Below, piece after piece: positions 17,079 to 25,891 of a stretch of DNA of 57,046 bases. The notes under the pieces are model-generated. The model was not told the DNA's origin, ran no database searches, and saw only the letters and a program-made list of their open reading frames with translations. The DNA comes from Chitinophaga pinensis (lineage in GTDB: Bacteria > Bacteroidota > Bacteroidia > Chitinophagales > Chitinophagaceae): positions 1 through 57,046 of the forward strand of contig CAMAQL010000004.1 of NCBI GenBank assembly GCA_945860605.1, read 5' to 3'. The first letter of the stretch is position 1, and each line of letters opens with the position of its first letter. Both the position numbers and the translations under genes were made by a program.

Positions 17079-19115
17079 ATGCCTTTTAAGCTTCAATCCA
17101 ACTACACCCCCTCGGGTGATCAGCCAGCCGCAATTGCACAATTGACAGAGGCTGTCTTGAATGGAGATATGCAACAAACGCTATTAGGTGTGACGGGTTC
17201 TGGTAAAACATTTACCATTGCTAATTTAATTCAAAACGTTCAACGCCCAACCCTTGTACTTACCCATAATAAAACCCTGGTTGCACAATTGTATGGAGAG
17301 TTTAAACAATTCTTTCCCGATAATGCTGTTGGTTATTTTGTGTCCTATTATGATTACTACCAACCAGAGGCGTATCTACCCACATCTGGGGTTTATATTG
17401 AAAAAGATTTAAGTATTAACGAGGAGCTTGATAAGCTGAGGCTTCAAGCAACCGCACAATTATTAAGTGGCCGAAGGGATATTATTATAGTGGCGAGTGT
17501 GAGTTGTATTTATGGTATGGGTAACCCAACCGAATATGAAAACGGTATTATTCGAATTCATCAGGGACAGATTTTATCTCGCCAAGCATTTTTACACGCA
17601 CTTGTAAATAGCTTATACCACAGATCGGTTACCGATTTTGATCGTGGTGCTTTTAGAGTAAACGGAGACACTATTGACATACGATTGCCTTATGTTGATT
17701 ATGGGTATCGTGTTACTTTTTTTGGTGATGAAATTGAATCCATTGAAAGTATAGAAATCGAAACAGGAAAAAGAATTGAGCCTATGGAGAACGCGGCTAT
17801 CTTTCCTGCAAACCTATACATGGCGCCAAAAGAAATGCTTCAAGAAATTATTATAGAAATTCAGGATGAGTTGCGTGCACAGGTGGAGTATTTTAAAAAT
17901 GTGGGAAAACATCAAGAGGCTGCAAGGATAAAAGAAAGGGTTGAGTATGATATAGAGATGATTAGAGAGTTGGGTTATTGTACGGGGATAGAAAACTATT
18001 CTAGATTTTTTGATCGACGAAAGCCAGGCACAAGGCCGTTTTGCTTATTGGATTATTTTCCAAAAGACTTCTTATGTGTGATTGACGAAAGCCATGTAAC
18101 CATACCGCAAATAACGGGCATGTATGGTGGGGATAGAAGTAGAAAAATGAATTTAGTAGAATTTGGTTTTAGACTCCCAAGCGCGATTGACAACAGGCCG
18201 CTTAATTTTAATGAGTTTGAGCGGGTGATTGGCCAAACCATTTATGTAAGCGCTACGCCCGGAGAATATGAACTAGAAAAAACAGATGGATTAATAGTAG
18301 AACAGGTAGTAAGACCAACCGGATTATTAGACCCCCCAATTGAAGTACGTCCTACAAAAAACCAGATCGACGATTTACTAGATGAAATAGCCATGCAGGT
18401 AGCAATGGGCGATCGTGTGTTGGTGACCACCTTAACTAAAAAGATGGCTGAAGAGATGGATCGCTACTTATCTAAAATCAATATTAAATCTAAATACATC
18501 CATAGCGATATAGATGCATTAGAGCGTGTGGAAATATTAAGAGAACTAAGACTTGGCGTGATTGATGTATTGGTAGGTGTGAATTTATTAAGAGAGGGCT
18601 TAGACTTACCAGAAGTTTCTTTGGTGGTTGTCTTAGACGCAGATAAAGAAGGATTTTTAAGGAACGAGAAGTCCCTAACCCAAACATCTGGACGTGCAGC
18701 AAGAAACGTGAGGGGTCGTGTTATTTTTTATGGCGATAAAATCACCATGAGCATGCAGCGAACAATTGATGAAACCAATCGTAGAAGAGCAAAACAGATT
18801 CAGTACAACACAGCACATAATATTACACCAACCACTATTGTAAAGTCAATAGAACAGGTAATGAAACAAACAGCAGTATTGGATATTAAAGGATTTAGTC
18901 AAGACAATATCAATATACGTACCACCGATGGACTGAATATGGTTGCAGAACCAAATAGTCAATACGAAACGATTCCTCAAATGGAAAAAGCGATTTTGCA
19001 AACTAAAAAGCAAATGGAAAAAATGGCCAAGGCGATGGACTTTATGGAAGCCGCGAAGCTACGTGACGAAATGTTTAGAATGGAATTACAATTAGAAAAA
19101 ATGAAAGCATCCTAA
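17079..19115 (+). CDS. uvrB: UvrABC excinuclease subunit B
   Basis: 678 aa. Damage-verification helicase-like subunit of nucleotide excision repair. Walker A GVTGSGKT near residue 40, the beta-hairpin YYDYYQPEAYLP used for strand insertion, DESHVTIPQ (motif II), SATPGEYE, GVNLLREGLDLPEV, and a C-terminal UVR domain (about 635-678, EAAKLRDEMFRMELQLEKM) for UvrC contact. ATG 17079 (MPFKLQSNYTPSGDQP) is chosen because it lies 3 nt after a perfect -7 box. pnuC follows after 3 nt, probably co-transcribed. Confidence 0.98.
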   Translation: MPFKLQSNYTPSGDQPAAIAQLTEAVLNGDMQQTLLGVTGSGKTFTIANLIQNVQRPTLVLTHNKTLVAQLYGEFKQFFPDNAVGYFVSYYDYYQPEAYLPTSGVYIEKDLSINEELDKLRLQATAQLLSGRRDIIIVASVSCIYGMGNPTEYENGIIRIHQGQILSRQAFLHALVNSLYHRSVTDFDRGAFRVNGDTIDIRLPYVDYGYRVTFFGDEIESIESIEIETGKRIEPMENAAIFPANLYMAPKEMLQEIIIEIQDELRAQVEYFKNVGKHQEAARIKERVEYDIEMIRELGYCTGIENYSRFFDRRKPGTRPFCLLDYFPKDFLCVIDESHVTIPQITGMYGGDRSRKMNLVEFGFRLPSAIDNRPLNFNEFERVIGQTIYVSATPGEYELEKTDGLIVEQVVRPTGLLDPPIEVRPTKNQIDDLLDEIAMQVAMGDRVLVTTLTKKMAEEMDRYLSKINIKSKYIHSDIDALERVEILRELRLGVIDVLVGVNLLREGLDLPEVSLVVVLDADKEGFLRNEKSLTQTSGRAARNVRGRVIFYGDKITMSMQRTIDETNRRRAKQIQYNTAHNITPTTIVKSIEQVMKQTAVLDIKGFSQDNINIRTTDGLNMVAEPNSQYETIPQMEKAILQTKKQMEKMAKAMDFMEAAKLRDEMFRMELQLEKMKAS

Positions 19116-19118
19116 TCT

Positions 19119-19736
19119 ATGAATGAGTTTTTTATAGCGGTATACAATGGTTTAATTCAAACAACATGGATAGAAGCTATTGCGGTGATTATGGGCATTG
19201 TTTCTGTTTGGTATAGCCGCAAAGAAAATATTTTAGTGTTTCCTACCGGCATTATTAACACAAGCCTTTTTATTTATTTAAGCTATAAAGGACATTTACT
19301 AGGAGAAGCCAGCGTGAATTTGTATTATACCATCATGAGTATCTATGGCTGGTATTGGTGGTCAAGAAAAAAAGAAGATCAAGTGACCAACGCCTTACAG
19401 ATAACCACAAGTAATACTACACAAAGAATACAGCAGGTGTTTGTTTTTATAGGATTTTATGCCATCTTGTTTTTTGTACTAGAATTTTTAAAAAATAATT
19501 TTGCACCTGATGCGATTCCTTGGGCAGATGCACTGGCAAGCGCGTCAGCCTATACTGCGATGTGGTTGATGGCAAAGAAGAAGGTGGAAAGCTGGATCTG
19601 GTGGATTATTACCAATATAACATCGATACCGCTTTATTTTATCAAAGGCTATGCATTTACAAGTTTTCAATTTATAGTTTTATTAATTTTAGCAATCGCA
19701 GGTTTAATTACTTGGAATAAAAAAGCGAAGCAATGA
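19119..19736 (+). CDS. pnuC: Nicotinamide riboside transporter PnuC
   Basis: 205 aa integral membrane protein of the PnuC family (several hydrophobic segments between about 15 and 200). Typical features: WIEAIAVIMGIVSVWYSRKENI near the start, INTSLFIYLSYKG, the aromatic MSIYGWYWWSRKK, and a C-terminal half with WIITNITSIPLYFIKG. It carries nicotinamide riboside by facilitated diffusion, trapped by phosphorylation. Its last 4 bases overlap the start of a NadR-type kinase, which supports the riboside rather than thiamine (PnuT) or riboflavin (PnuX) specificity. It starts 3 nt after uvrB. Confidence 0.92.
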   Translation: MNEFFIAVYNGLIQTTWIEAIAVIMGIVSVWYSRKENILVFPTGIINTSLFIYLSYKGHLLGEASVNLYYTIMSIYGWYWWSRKKEDQVTNALQITTSNTTQRIQQVFVFIGFYAILFFVLEFLKNNFAPDAIPWADALASASAYTAMWLMAKKKVESWIWWIITNITSIPLYFIKGYAFTSFQFIVLLILAIAGLITWNKKAKQ

Positions 19737-20302
19737 AACCAATTCAAAAAATAGTAGTACTAGGTCCAGAGTCAACAGGAAAGTCCACGCTTTGTGCTGC
19801 ACTAGCGGCGCACTATAAAACAAATTGGACGCCCGAGTATGCAAGACAGTATTTATCCGAATATGGAACCAAGTATACCTATGATGATTTATTAACCATC
19901 GCAATGGGTCAAATCAAAAACGAAGAAAAATCTACTGAACTATTAGAACAAAATAATGCTGACAATAAAAGTCAGGCAACTACAAAGAAGTTAATTGTTG
20001 ACACAGATATGTATGTGATGAAAGTATGGTGTGAATATGTGTTTAATAATTGTCATCACTATATTTTAGAACAAATCAACCAGCGTAGTTATGATCTTTA
20101 CTTACTCTGTGATATAGACCTACCATGGACTGCAGACGAGATGCGCGAATATCCAGATGCTGGACCTAGAATTGAATTGTTTACCCTATATAAAGAACTT
20201 TTGATCAATCAAAATACCCCATGGGGGATTGTCTCTGGAGTCGGTGCACAGCGCACAGCAAATGCGATTCAATTAATAGAGGAAAATTTGCCAAAAATTT
20301 AA
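19733..20302 (+). CDS. NadR-type ribosylnicotinamide kinase
   Basis: 189 aa, matching only the C-terminal kinase domain of NadR. Walker A GPESTGKST (about 10-18), TPEYARQYL (about 33-41) and DTDMYVMKVWCEYVF are the family landmarks. It is expected to phosphorylate nicotinamide riboside to NMN with ATP, trapping what PnuC brings in. The NadR N-terminal helix-turn-helix and adenylyltransferase domains are missing, so NMN adenylylation must come from another enzyme, possibly NadD (10.5 kb). Its ATGA start overlaps pnuC by 4 bases, indicating translational coupling. Confidence 0.88.
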   Translation: MKPIQKIVVLGPESTGKSTLCAALAAHYKTNWTPEYARQYLSEYGTKYTYDDLLTIAMGQIKNEEKSTELLEQNNADNKSQATTKKLIVDTDMYVMKVWCEYVFNNCHHYILEQINQRSYDLYLLCDIDLPWTADEMREYPDAGPRIELFTLYKELLINQNTPWGIVSGVGAQRTANAIQLIEENLPKI

Positions 20303-20392
20303 AAGCCAAAAATAATACACAAGAGTGCCTGGTTTATACACAATATCTTGCTCCAAATAAAAAATTGTGCATGAACAGGTGGATAAACCCCA

Positions 20393-21088
20393 CTATTTTT
20401 TTCTAATTAAATCTCGAACGTCTTCGTCTCCTTCTAAATTGTTCATTTCTCTTAGTATTTGTGGATAACGCCACGCAACTCTTTTTGTCATTGGACGTGC
20501 TGTGAATTTCTTGGGATTAGGAAGGCCTGCTATAATCATCGCAGCTTCTGCCCGTGTTAAATTTTTTGCTGATTTTTTAAAATAATGTTGCGCAGCCGCT
20601 TCAACACCAAAACAACCAGGACCAGTTTCTATCACATTTAAATACACTTCTAAAATTCTTTTTTTACCCCAAATGAGTTCTATTAAAAAAGTAAAATAAA
20701 ATTCTGGTAGTTTACGAATGTATTTATCATATTTTCCACCCTGCCATAAGAATACATTTTTAGCAACCTGTTGTGTAATGGTACTAGCGCCTCCTCCTAT
20801 TGGAATCCTAGATTTCTTTTTTTTCTTTTTTGGTTTGAAGCTTTTTTCCATGGCCTCCCAGTCTACACCTATGTGATCGGGGAAAGCCTGATCTTCACTA
20901 GCTATAGCGGCTAGTTTAATATTATATGATAGCTGCTCCCAGGCAATATAGTCCCTCTTTAATCCTAAGCCAAATACATTGGTCAACTGGGTAATGGTAA
21001 TGGGAGGAAATACAAAACGCAAAATAACTACATAGAGTAATGAGCTAACAAACAGATACCAAACGATGCGCTTAATTTTTTTAATCAA
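20393..21088 (-). CDS. mtgA: Monofunctional peptidoglycan transglycosylase
   Basis: 231 aa, GT51 glycosyltransferase anchored by one N-terminal membrane segment (about 8-28). Polymerises lipid II glycan strands. Motifs: EDQAFPDHIGVDW (catalytic Glu), GASTITQQVAKNVFLW, KRILEVYLNVIETGPGCFGVEAAAQHYF and AAMIIAGLPNP. No transpeptidase domain, as expected. The frame opens with TTG (21086-21088) because no ATG is available nearby. Convergent with the NadR-type kinase. Confidence 0.95.
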   Translation of the reverse strand: MIKKIKRIVWYLFVSSLLYVVILRFVFPPITITQLTNVFGLGLKRDYIAWEQLSYNIKLAAIASEDQAFPDHIGVDWEAMEKSFKPKKKKKKSRIPIGGGASTITQQVAKNVFLWQGGKYDKYIRKLPEFYFTFLIELIWGKKRILEVYLNVIETGPGCFGVEAAAQHYFKKSAKNLTRAEAAMIIAGLPNPKKFTARPMTKRVAWRYPQILREMNNLEGDEDVRDLIRKK

Positions 21089-21135
21089 AATATATCAATT
21101 ATAGATGTATCAAGTCCTCTTTTAAAAACCGCTAC

Positions 21136-21693
21136 TTATAAAATTTCTACACTAAATCTTTTACCAATTGGTCTGTAGGGTGGATTCTTTTTAGCCATCC
21201 ATCTGCCAATAATTAAGGATACAATACCACCTGCAATAGAAGGTATATTTTGTGAACTAAAAACAGCTTCTTTATTGATTATTGAATTGGTGATGTTTAA
21301 TCCACCATATAGAACCCCACCAACCTTTAAAAAGGTACCATTGGCAAATACGCTTTGGTATCGACCCTTGTCTTTTGCAAACGCACGAATCTCGTTGATG
21401 TGCAATGTGAGTGTTCCTAATCTTAATGTATCTTGACCATAAGTACCATATTGGGTCATCATGGTTTGGAGCGTGTATTGTTTAACCTGAATAGAGTCTT
21501 TTTTAATCCATTGAATTTGCCCAGTAATCCATTGACGATTGCTAAATTCAAATTGAATGTAGCTGTCTTTTGTAAAAGACTTGATAGTGACGCCCTTGTC
21601 TTTTAAAATAAGCAGGTTTCCGGTTTGTCCTACCACTATATTAGTCATTGCCAATAGGCAGGTACAAAACAATAAAAGGGTTATTTTTTTCAC
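21136..21693 (-). CDS. Secreted protein of unknown function
   Basis: 185 aa starting at GTG. N-terminal signal peptide (KKITLLLFCTCLLAMTNIVVG, cleavage before QTGN likely). The mature part is beta-rich by eye (alternating polar and hydrophobic residues, SNRQWITGQIQWIKKDSIQVKQY), resembling small beta-barrel or RNA-chaperone-like Sm folds in pattern only. A hydrophobic glycine-rich patch (IAGGIVSLIIGRWM, about 150-165) precedes a basic C-terminus. I do not recognise the family. It lies 47 bp before mtgA on the same strand and so may share its role in the envelope. Confidence 0.7.
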   Translation of the reverse strand: MKKITLLLFCTCLLAMTNIVVGQTGNLLILKDKGVTIKSFTKDSYIQFEFSNRQWITGQIQWIKKDSIQVKQYTLQTMMTQYGTYGQDTLRLGTLTLHINEIRAFAKDKGRYQSVFANGTFLKVGGVLYGGLNITNSIINKEAVFSSQNIPSIAGGIVSLIIGRWMAKKNPPYRPIGKRFSVEIL

Positions 21694-21769
21694 AAGTCTA
21701 AATTACAATAAAGCCAACTAAAAAGAACCAAAATTGCATAAATGTTTGTGAAAGGGAGACCTATTTTAA

Positions 21770-22420
21770 TTAATAGATCAATAGCGCGCTATATAAAAGA
21801 ATCGCGCTGAAGATTAAAATGATCATTCCTGAAAAGCGATTGATCCAAAGAAGATTTTTTTCAGTTATCCTGGGCCTTAGTTTTCCGGCTAAAAATACTT
21901 TGATTAAATCAGACAATAATACAAATCCAAGGCAAGTTCCAAACACAACAAGTTTATATTGAATTGGATTGGGTGTATTGTCGGCACTATTGTTTATAGC
22001 GGCCGTCCAAGCAAACCAAAATAAAAACACACTAGGATTAAGTGTATTCATTAAGAAGCCAGAAAAATAAGAAGAGACCAGGTCTTTAATACTAACGGTT
22101 TTATTGACTCCGTCTGAACCCATGTTTTCTAATTTTAATTTTTTAAAGAACAATGTATACAATCCCATGATTAATAAAAATCCCGCTCCTGCTAAAGCAA
22201 TCGCTGATTTATGGTTGAGCACCAAATTAAATAAAGAAGTAAAAACATTGCAAATAAAAAGTAAAACAAAATCACTACTAGAAACTCCTGCTACAAATGC
22301 ATAGCCAGATCGCTTTCCATTGGTAAGACTTTGTTTGATAATTGCGAAAATAACTGGCCCAATGGAAATGCTTAAAATAAGACCTAACAATAAACCTTTT
22401 AAAATTGGCTCAACTAGCAT
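21770..22420 (-). CDS. LysE family exporter
   Basis: 216 aa integral inner-membrane protein with about six hydrophobic segments. The N-terminus LLGLILSISIGPVIFAIIKQSLTNG carries the LysE/RhtB signature (S-x-GP near residue 20). The family exports amino acids or their derivatives. Its start overlaps the stop of the upstream GH3 gene by 7 nt, so the two are translationally coupled and this exporter may release the GH3 product (inference). A basic loop separates the two halves (about 90-115). Confidence 0.88.
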   Translation of the reverse strand: MLVEPILKGLLLGLILSISIGPVIFAIIKQSLTNGKRSGYAFVAGVSSSDFVLLFICNVFTSLFNLVLNHKSAIALAGAGFLLIMGLYTLFFKKLKLENMGSDGVNKTVSIKDLVSSYFSGFLMNTLNPSVFLFWFAWTAAINNSADNTPNPIQYKLVVFGTCLGFVLLSDLIKVFLAGKLRPRITEKNLLWINRFSGMIILIFSAILLYSALLIY

Positions 22421-23943
22421 TGGCCTTGATTTTTTATAAATTGCTTCCAGTCTGCAAGCATATCACCTTTCAATACTCTTGGAAACTTATGCTGTCCTCC
22501 AATTTTTCCCTTGCTTTCCATGAATCCCATAAAACAATTTTCTTTCAGCACAGAGACGCGGATGGATTTAAGTGCATTTTTTCTTTCAATATCATAATCG
22601 TCATTGAGTTGAATTAATTTTTCATCTAATTTTTCTGCTAATAAAACTTCGTCAATGTTTTGATCGCATGCAACATACCAATGATGTGCAAAAAAGTTTC
22701 CATGAGGCTCACCACTTACAGTAAACTCTGGGATAGACAAATTTAATTCTTCACTCACCAACTGAATAGCTTTGTTCATATTGTCTACACTCAAATGTTC
22801 TCCCACCAAGCTTAAAAAATGTTTGGTTCTTCCTGTGATGATAATTTCTGCATTGGCTTTATCGATAAAGCGAACCGTGTCCCCAATTAAATAACGCCAT
22901 GCACCAGCAGGTGTACTAATTAAAATGGCATAATCCCTGCCTTCTTCTACTTCGTGAATCATTAAGGCTTCGGGCTCTTCCACCATTTCACCAGAGTCAT
23001 CAAAGTTTTTTTCGTCAAAAGGAACGAATTCAAAAAAGATATGTTGGTTGTATGTTAAGCGCATACCAACAGCATTTTGTTTATCCTGCCAAGCTAAAAA
23101 TCCTTCACTTGCTAAATAGGTTTCAACATATTCAATCGGTTTTCCTAATAACTTTTCAAAACCATGTTTATAGGGCTCAAAACTCACCCCACCATGTACA
23201 AACAAAGTTAGATTAGGCCAGATTTCGTGGATGTTATTAAGTTTGTAGCGCTCTATCACCATTTCTAAACACATCTGTATCCACGCAGGTACCCCCACCA
23301 CAAAACTAATATCCCATTCAGGGGCTTTCTCTACAATCTCTTTTAATTTTTTATTCCAATCGCGTTCTTTAGCAATTTTTTTGCCAGGCTTGTAAAAAGG
23401 CTGAAACCAAAAAGGAGATTTTTTTGCAGTGATGCCACTTAAGTCCCCTGCATAATAACCCGCACCCTTTTGTAAATCTGTACTACCACCCAAAGTAAGC
23501 CAACCGCGCCCCATCGCAGACAAGGGTATTTCACGATATTTTAAAAAACTGATCAATTGCTTGATCATGACGATTTTGTTGCCTCTTAATAAATCGTTTG
23601 TAACGGGAATATACTTACTTGCAGCTTCACTGGTACCGCTGCTTAAAGCAAAATAGTTGATCTTGCCTGGCCAACAAATATCGGATTGGCCCTCAAGCGT
23701 TAAATGCCACCATTCTTTATAAATCTTATTGTAATTATAAGTTGGCACCATTTCTTGGAACTTTTTTCCAATATGCTTACTAGTTAATATTTCGTCGAAT
23801 TTATTTTTTTGGCCAAAAGCAGTATAACGCGCTCTTTTTAATAATTTTTTGAGTACGCGCATTTGAGCACCCCTAGGATTTTTAGGCTGCAATCCTAAGG
23901 CTTTGCTAATGTTCTTTGGTAAATTAAACTCAAAAAGCGCCAT
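22414..23943 (-). CDS. GH3 family acyl-acid amido synthetase, copy 1
   Basis: 509 aa, GH3 (auxin-responsive promoter family) fold of the ANL adenylating superfamily. The ATP-binding motif LSSGTSEAASKYIP lies at about 100-113, YLASEGFLAWQD at about 275-290 and LIGDTVRF near 352, with a small C-terminal domain ending in GKIGGQHKFPRVL. Plant members join amino acids to acyl acids by adenylation; substrates of bacterial members are mostly unknown. It is first in a two-gene operon with a LysE exporter. A second GH3 (43.1-44.6 kb) shares layout and the GQHKxPR C-terminal motif but is clearly divergent. Confidence 0.88.
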   Translation of the reverse strand: MALFEFNLPKNISKALGLQPKNPRGAQMRVLKKLLKRARYTAFGQKNKFDEILTSKHIGKKFQEMVPTYNYNKIYKEWWHLTLEGQSDICWPGKINYFALSSGTSEAASKYIPVTNDLLRGNKIVMIKQLISFLKYREIPLSAMGRGWLTLGGSTDLQKGAGYYAGDLSGITAKKSPFWFQPFYKPGKKIAKERDWNKKLKEIVEKAPEWDISFVVGVPAWIQMCLEMVIERYKLNNIHEIWPNLTLFVHGGVSFEPYKHGFEKLLGKPIEYVETYLASEGFLAWQDKQNAVGMRLTYNQHIFFEFVPFDEKNFDDSGEMVEEPEALMIHEVEEGRDYAILISTPAGAWRYLIGDTVRFIDKANAEIIITGRTKHFLSLVGEHLSVDNMNKAIQLVSEELNLSIPEFTVSGEPHGNFFAHHWYVACDQNIDEVLLAEKLDEKLIQLNDDYDIERKNALKSIRVSVLKENCFMGFMESKGKIGGQHKFPRVLKGDMLADWKQFIKNQGQC

Positions 23944-23978
23944 CTACAGAAACGGGTTTTACTTTTAAATATTTGTTA

Positions 23979-23986
23979 CAAAAATA
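23979..23986 (-). promoter_or_regulatory. -7 promoter element of the GH3-LysE operon
   Basis: TATTTTTG on minus fits TAnnTTTG, 35 nt before the GH3 start. It is A/T-rich enough to occur by chance. It lies back to back with the suhB -7 box. Confidence 0.4.
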
Positions 23987-24011
23987 CGAATGTTATTCGA
24001 GCAAACGAACC

Positions 24012-24019
24012 TACTTTTG
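24012..24019 (+). promoter_or_regulatory. -7 promoter element of suhB
   Basis: TACTTTTG fits TAnnTTTG and ends 4 nt before ATG 24024, predicting a leaderless message. It excludes the upstream in-frame start at 23973. Confidence 0.6.
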
Positions 24020-24023
24020 TATC

Positions 24024-24800
24024 ATGATTAAAAATACGCTAATTCAGGCTGTAGAGCTCGGTGCAAAAGAGTTGACTCGTTTTTTTAACGGTACATTTAC
24101 AATTGCTAGTAAATCTTCTATAAACGACCTAGTCACCGAGGCAGACCACGCTTCTGAAAAAGCAATTATTGGCTTAATTCAATCTCAATTTCCAGATCAT
24201 TTTATCCTTAGCGAAGAAACCGGTGAGATGGCCTCCCTGTCTGATACAAAATGGATCATAGACCCCATTGACGGCACAATTAATTTTGCAAATGGCATCC
24301 CTATATGTTGTGTAAGTATCGGTGTCGAGCATAAGGGCGAAATGATTTTAGGATCGGTCTACAATCCATTCATGAATGAATTGTATTTTGCAGAAAAAGG
24401 ACAAGGCGCTACTTTAAACGGTAGACCAATTAAGGTGAGTAATAAAGATTCCATTTTACATAGCTGCTTGGTGACCGGCTTTCCCTACCAATATTTAGAT
24501 AGTGAAAACGGACCTTTACAAGTTTTTGAGAAACTTGTACGAAAAGCAATACCGGTTCGTCGACTAGGAAGTGCAGCATTAGATTTATGCTGGACCGCTG
24601 CTGGAAGATTTGATGGATTTTATGAACACAAACTTCAGGCATGGGATAGTGCTGCAGGATTTTTAATGGTAGAAGAAGCAGGAGGAAAAGTAACAGACTT
24701 GTTGGGTAACGCATACAACCCTTACCAGCCAGGCATCATAGCAACCAATGGTTTTATTCACGACCAATTATTATCCGTGGTAAACGGCGGCAACTTATAG
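24024..24800 (+). CDS. suhB: Inositol monophosphatase family protein
   Basis: 258 aa, Mg-dependent lithium-sensitive phosphatase fold. Metal and substrate motifs: SEETGE (about 63-68), WIIDPIDGTINFANG (about 77-91) and AWDSAAGFLMVEEAGGKVTD (about 210-230). It removes phosphate from inositol-1-phosphate or related sugar phosphates; the true substrate here is not readable. ATG 24024 is taken because it follows the -7 box by 4 nt; the longer frame would start inside the promoter. thiL follows after 50 bp. Confidence 0.9.
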   Translation: MIKNTLIQAVELGAKELTRFFNGTFTIASKSSINDLVTEADHASEKAIIGLIQSQFPDHFILSEETGEMASLSDTKWIIDPIDGTINFANGIPICCVSIGVEHKGEMILGSVYNPFMNELYFAEKGQGATLNGRPIKVSNKDSILHSCLVTGFPYQYLDSENGPLQVFEKLVRKAIPVRRLGSAALDLCWTAAGRFDGFYEHKLQAWDSAAGFLMVEEAGGKVTDLLGNAYNPYQPGIIATNGFIHDQLLSVVNGGNL

Positions 24801-24850
24801 AGGAGTAAAGCCTAAAAAATAAACGAGTAAAAAAGTAACAGTAATATTTT

Positions 24851-25891
24851 ATGTCAACAGAAAGAACAGAGATAGAAAAATTAGGTGAGTTTGGATTGAT
24901 TGAACGATTAACACAGAATTTTGAAACACTTAACGCATCCACTCAATTGTCAATTGGTGATGATGCAGCAGTGATAGATCATTTTGGAAAACAAACGGTG
25001 GTGACCACCGACTTGTTGATAGAGGGCGTACATTTTGATTTAATGTATACGCCATTAAAACATCTTGGATATAAATCGGTGGTCGTAAACCTAAGTGATA
25101 TTTATGCCATGAATGCGCAACCCACACAAATCACCATGAGCGTAGCTTTCAGCAATCGCTTTAGTTTAGAAGCACTAGAAGAATTTTACGAAGGCGTAGC
25201 CATTGCATGTGAAAAATATGGGGTGGATTTAATTGGAGGAGACACCTCCACTTCACAAAAAGGACTCATTATTTCTGTGACAGCATTGGGTGAAGTGACG
25301 CCAGATGGGTACATCAAAAGAAGCACCGCCGAGTCGGGCGATTTAATTTGTGTTTCAGGAGATTTAGGCGCAGCATTTTTGGGATTAACATTGATGGAAC
25401 GCGAAAAACAAATCTTTTTAGAAAATCCACAGATACAACCGAATTTAGAAAACGAAGATTATATCGTAGGAAGATTGTTAAAACCAGAAGCAAGAAAAGA
25501 CATTATTGAATTGCTTGAAAAACTAGAGGTCAAACCAACATCCATGATGGATATCAGCGATGGATTGAGTTCTGACATATTACACTTATGCAAACAATCT
25601 GAATTAGGTTGCCGACTTTATGAAGAAAAAATTCCGATCAACGAAGCAAGTAAGGCCGCTGCCTTTAAGTTTGGACTAGACGCCACCGTTTGTGCCTTGA
25701 ATGGAGGTGAAGATTATGAATTGTTGTTTACCATGAAGCAAGCAGATTATGATAAAATGACGTTGCAAGAAGAAATTAGCGTAATTGGATATATGTGTGA
25801 TGCGTCAGAGGGTACCAAATTGATTACCAAAGGAAATAATTTATTTGATATTACCGCACAAGGTTGGAACGCTTTTGGAAAAGAAGTCTAA
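24851..25891 (+). CDS. thiL: Thiamine-monophosphate kinase
   Basis: 346 aa. Last step of thiamine diphosphate synthesis, phosphorylating thiamine monophosphate with ATP. PurM/ThiL-type motifs: SIGDDAAVID (34-43), TTDLLIEGVHFD (52-63), GGDTSTS, CVSGDLGAA, MMDISDGLSSDI (about 226-237) and LNGGEDYELLF. Full family length. No TPP riboswitch is recognisable upstream. Its stop shares the tetranucleotide CTAA with the stop of the convergent nagA. Confidence 0.95.
   Translation: MSTERTEIEKLGEFGLIERLTQNFETLNASTQLSIGDDAAVIDHFGKQTVVTTDLLIEGVHFDLMYTPLKHLGYKSVVVNLSDIYAMNAQPTQITMSVAFSNRFSLEALEEFYEGVAIACEKYGVDLIGGDTSTSQKGLIISVTALGEVTPDGYIKRSTAESGDLICVSGDLGAAFLGLTLMEREKQIFLENPQIQPNLENEDYIVGRLLKPEARKDIIELLEKLEVKPTSMMDISDGLSSDILHLCKQSELGCRLYEEKIPINEASKAAAFKFGLDATVCALNGGEDYELLFTMKQADYDKMTLQEEISVIGYMCDASEGTKLITKGNNLFDITAQGWNAFGKEV

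Noticed and set aside
20379..20386. GTGGATAA in the gap before mtgA as an origin element
   Set aside because: A single copy in a short gap with no AT-rich flank.
24430..24714. 94-aa minus-strand frame inside suhB
   Set aside because: Antisense shadow of a conserved catalytic region.
24801..24850. Possible TPP riboswitch before thiL
   Set aside because: Only 50 bp and none of the conserved THI-box sequence.
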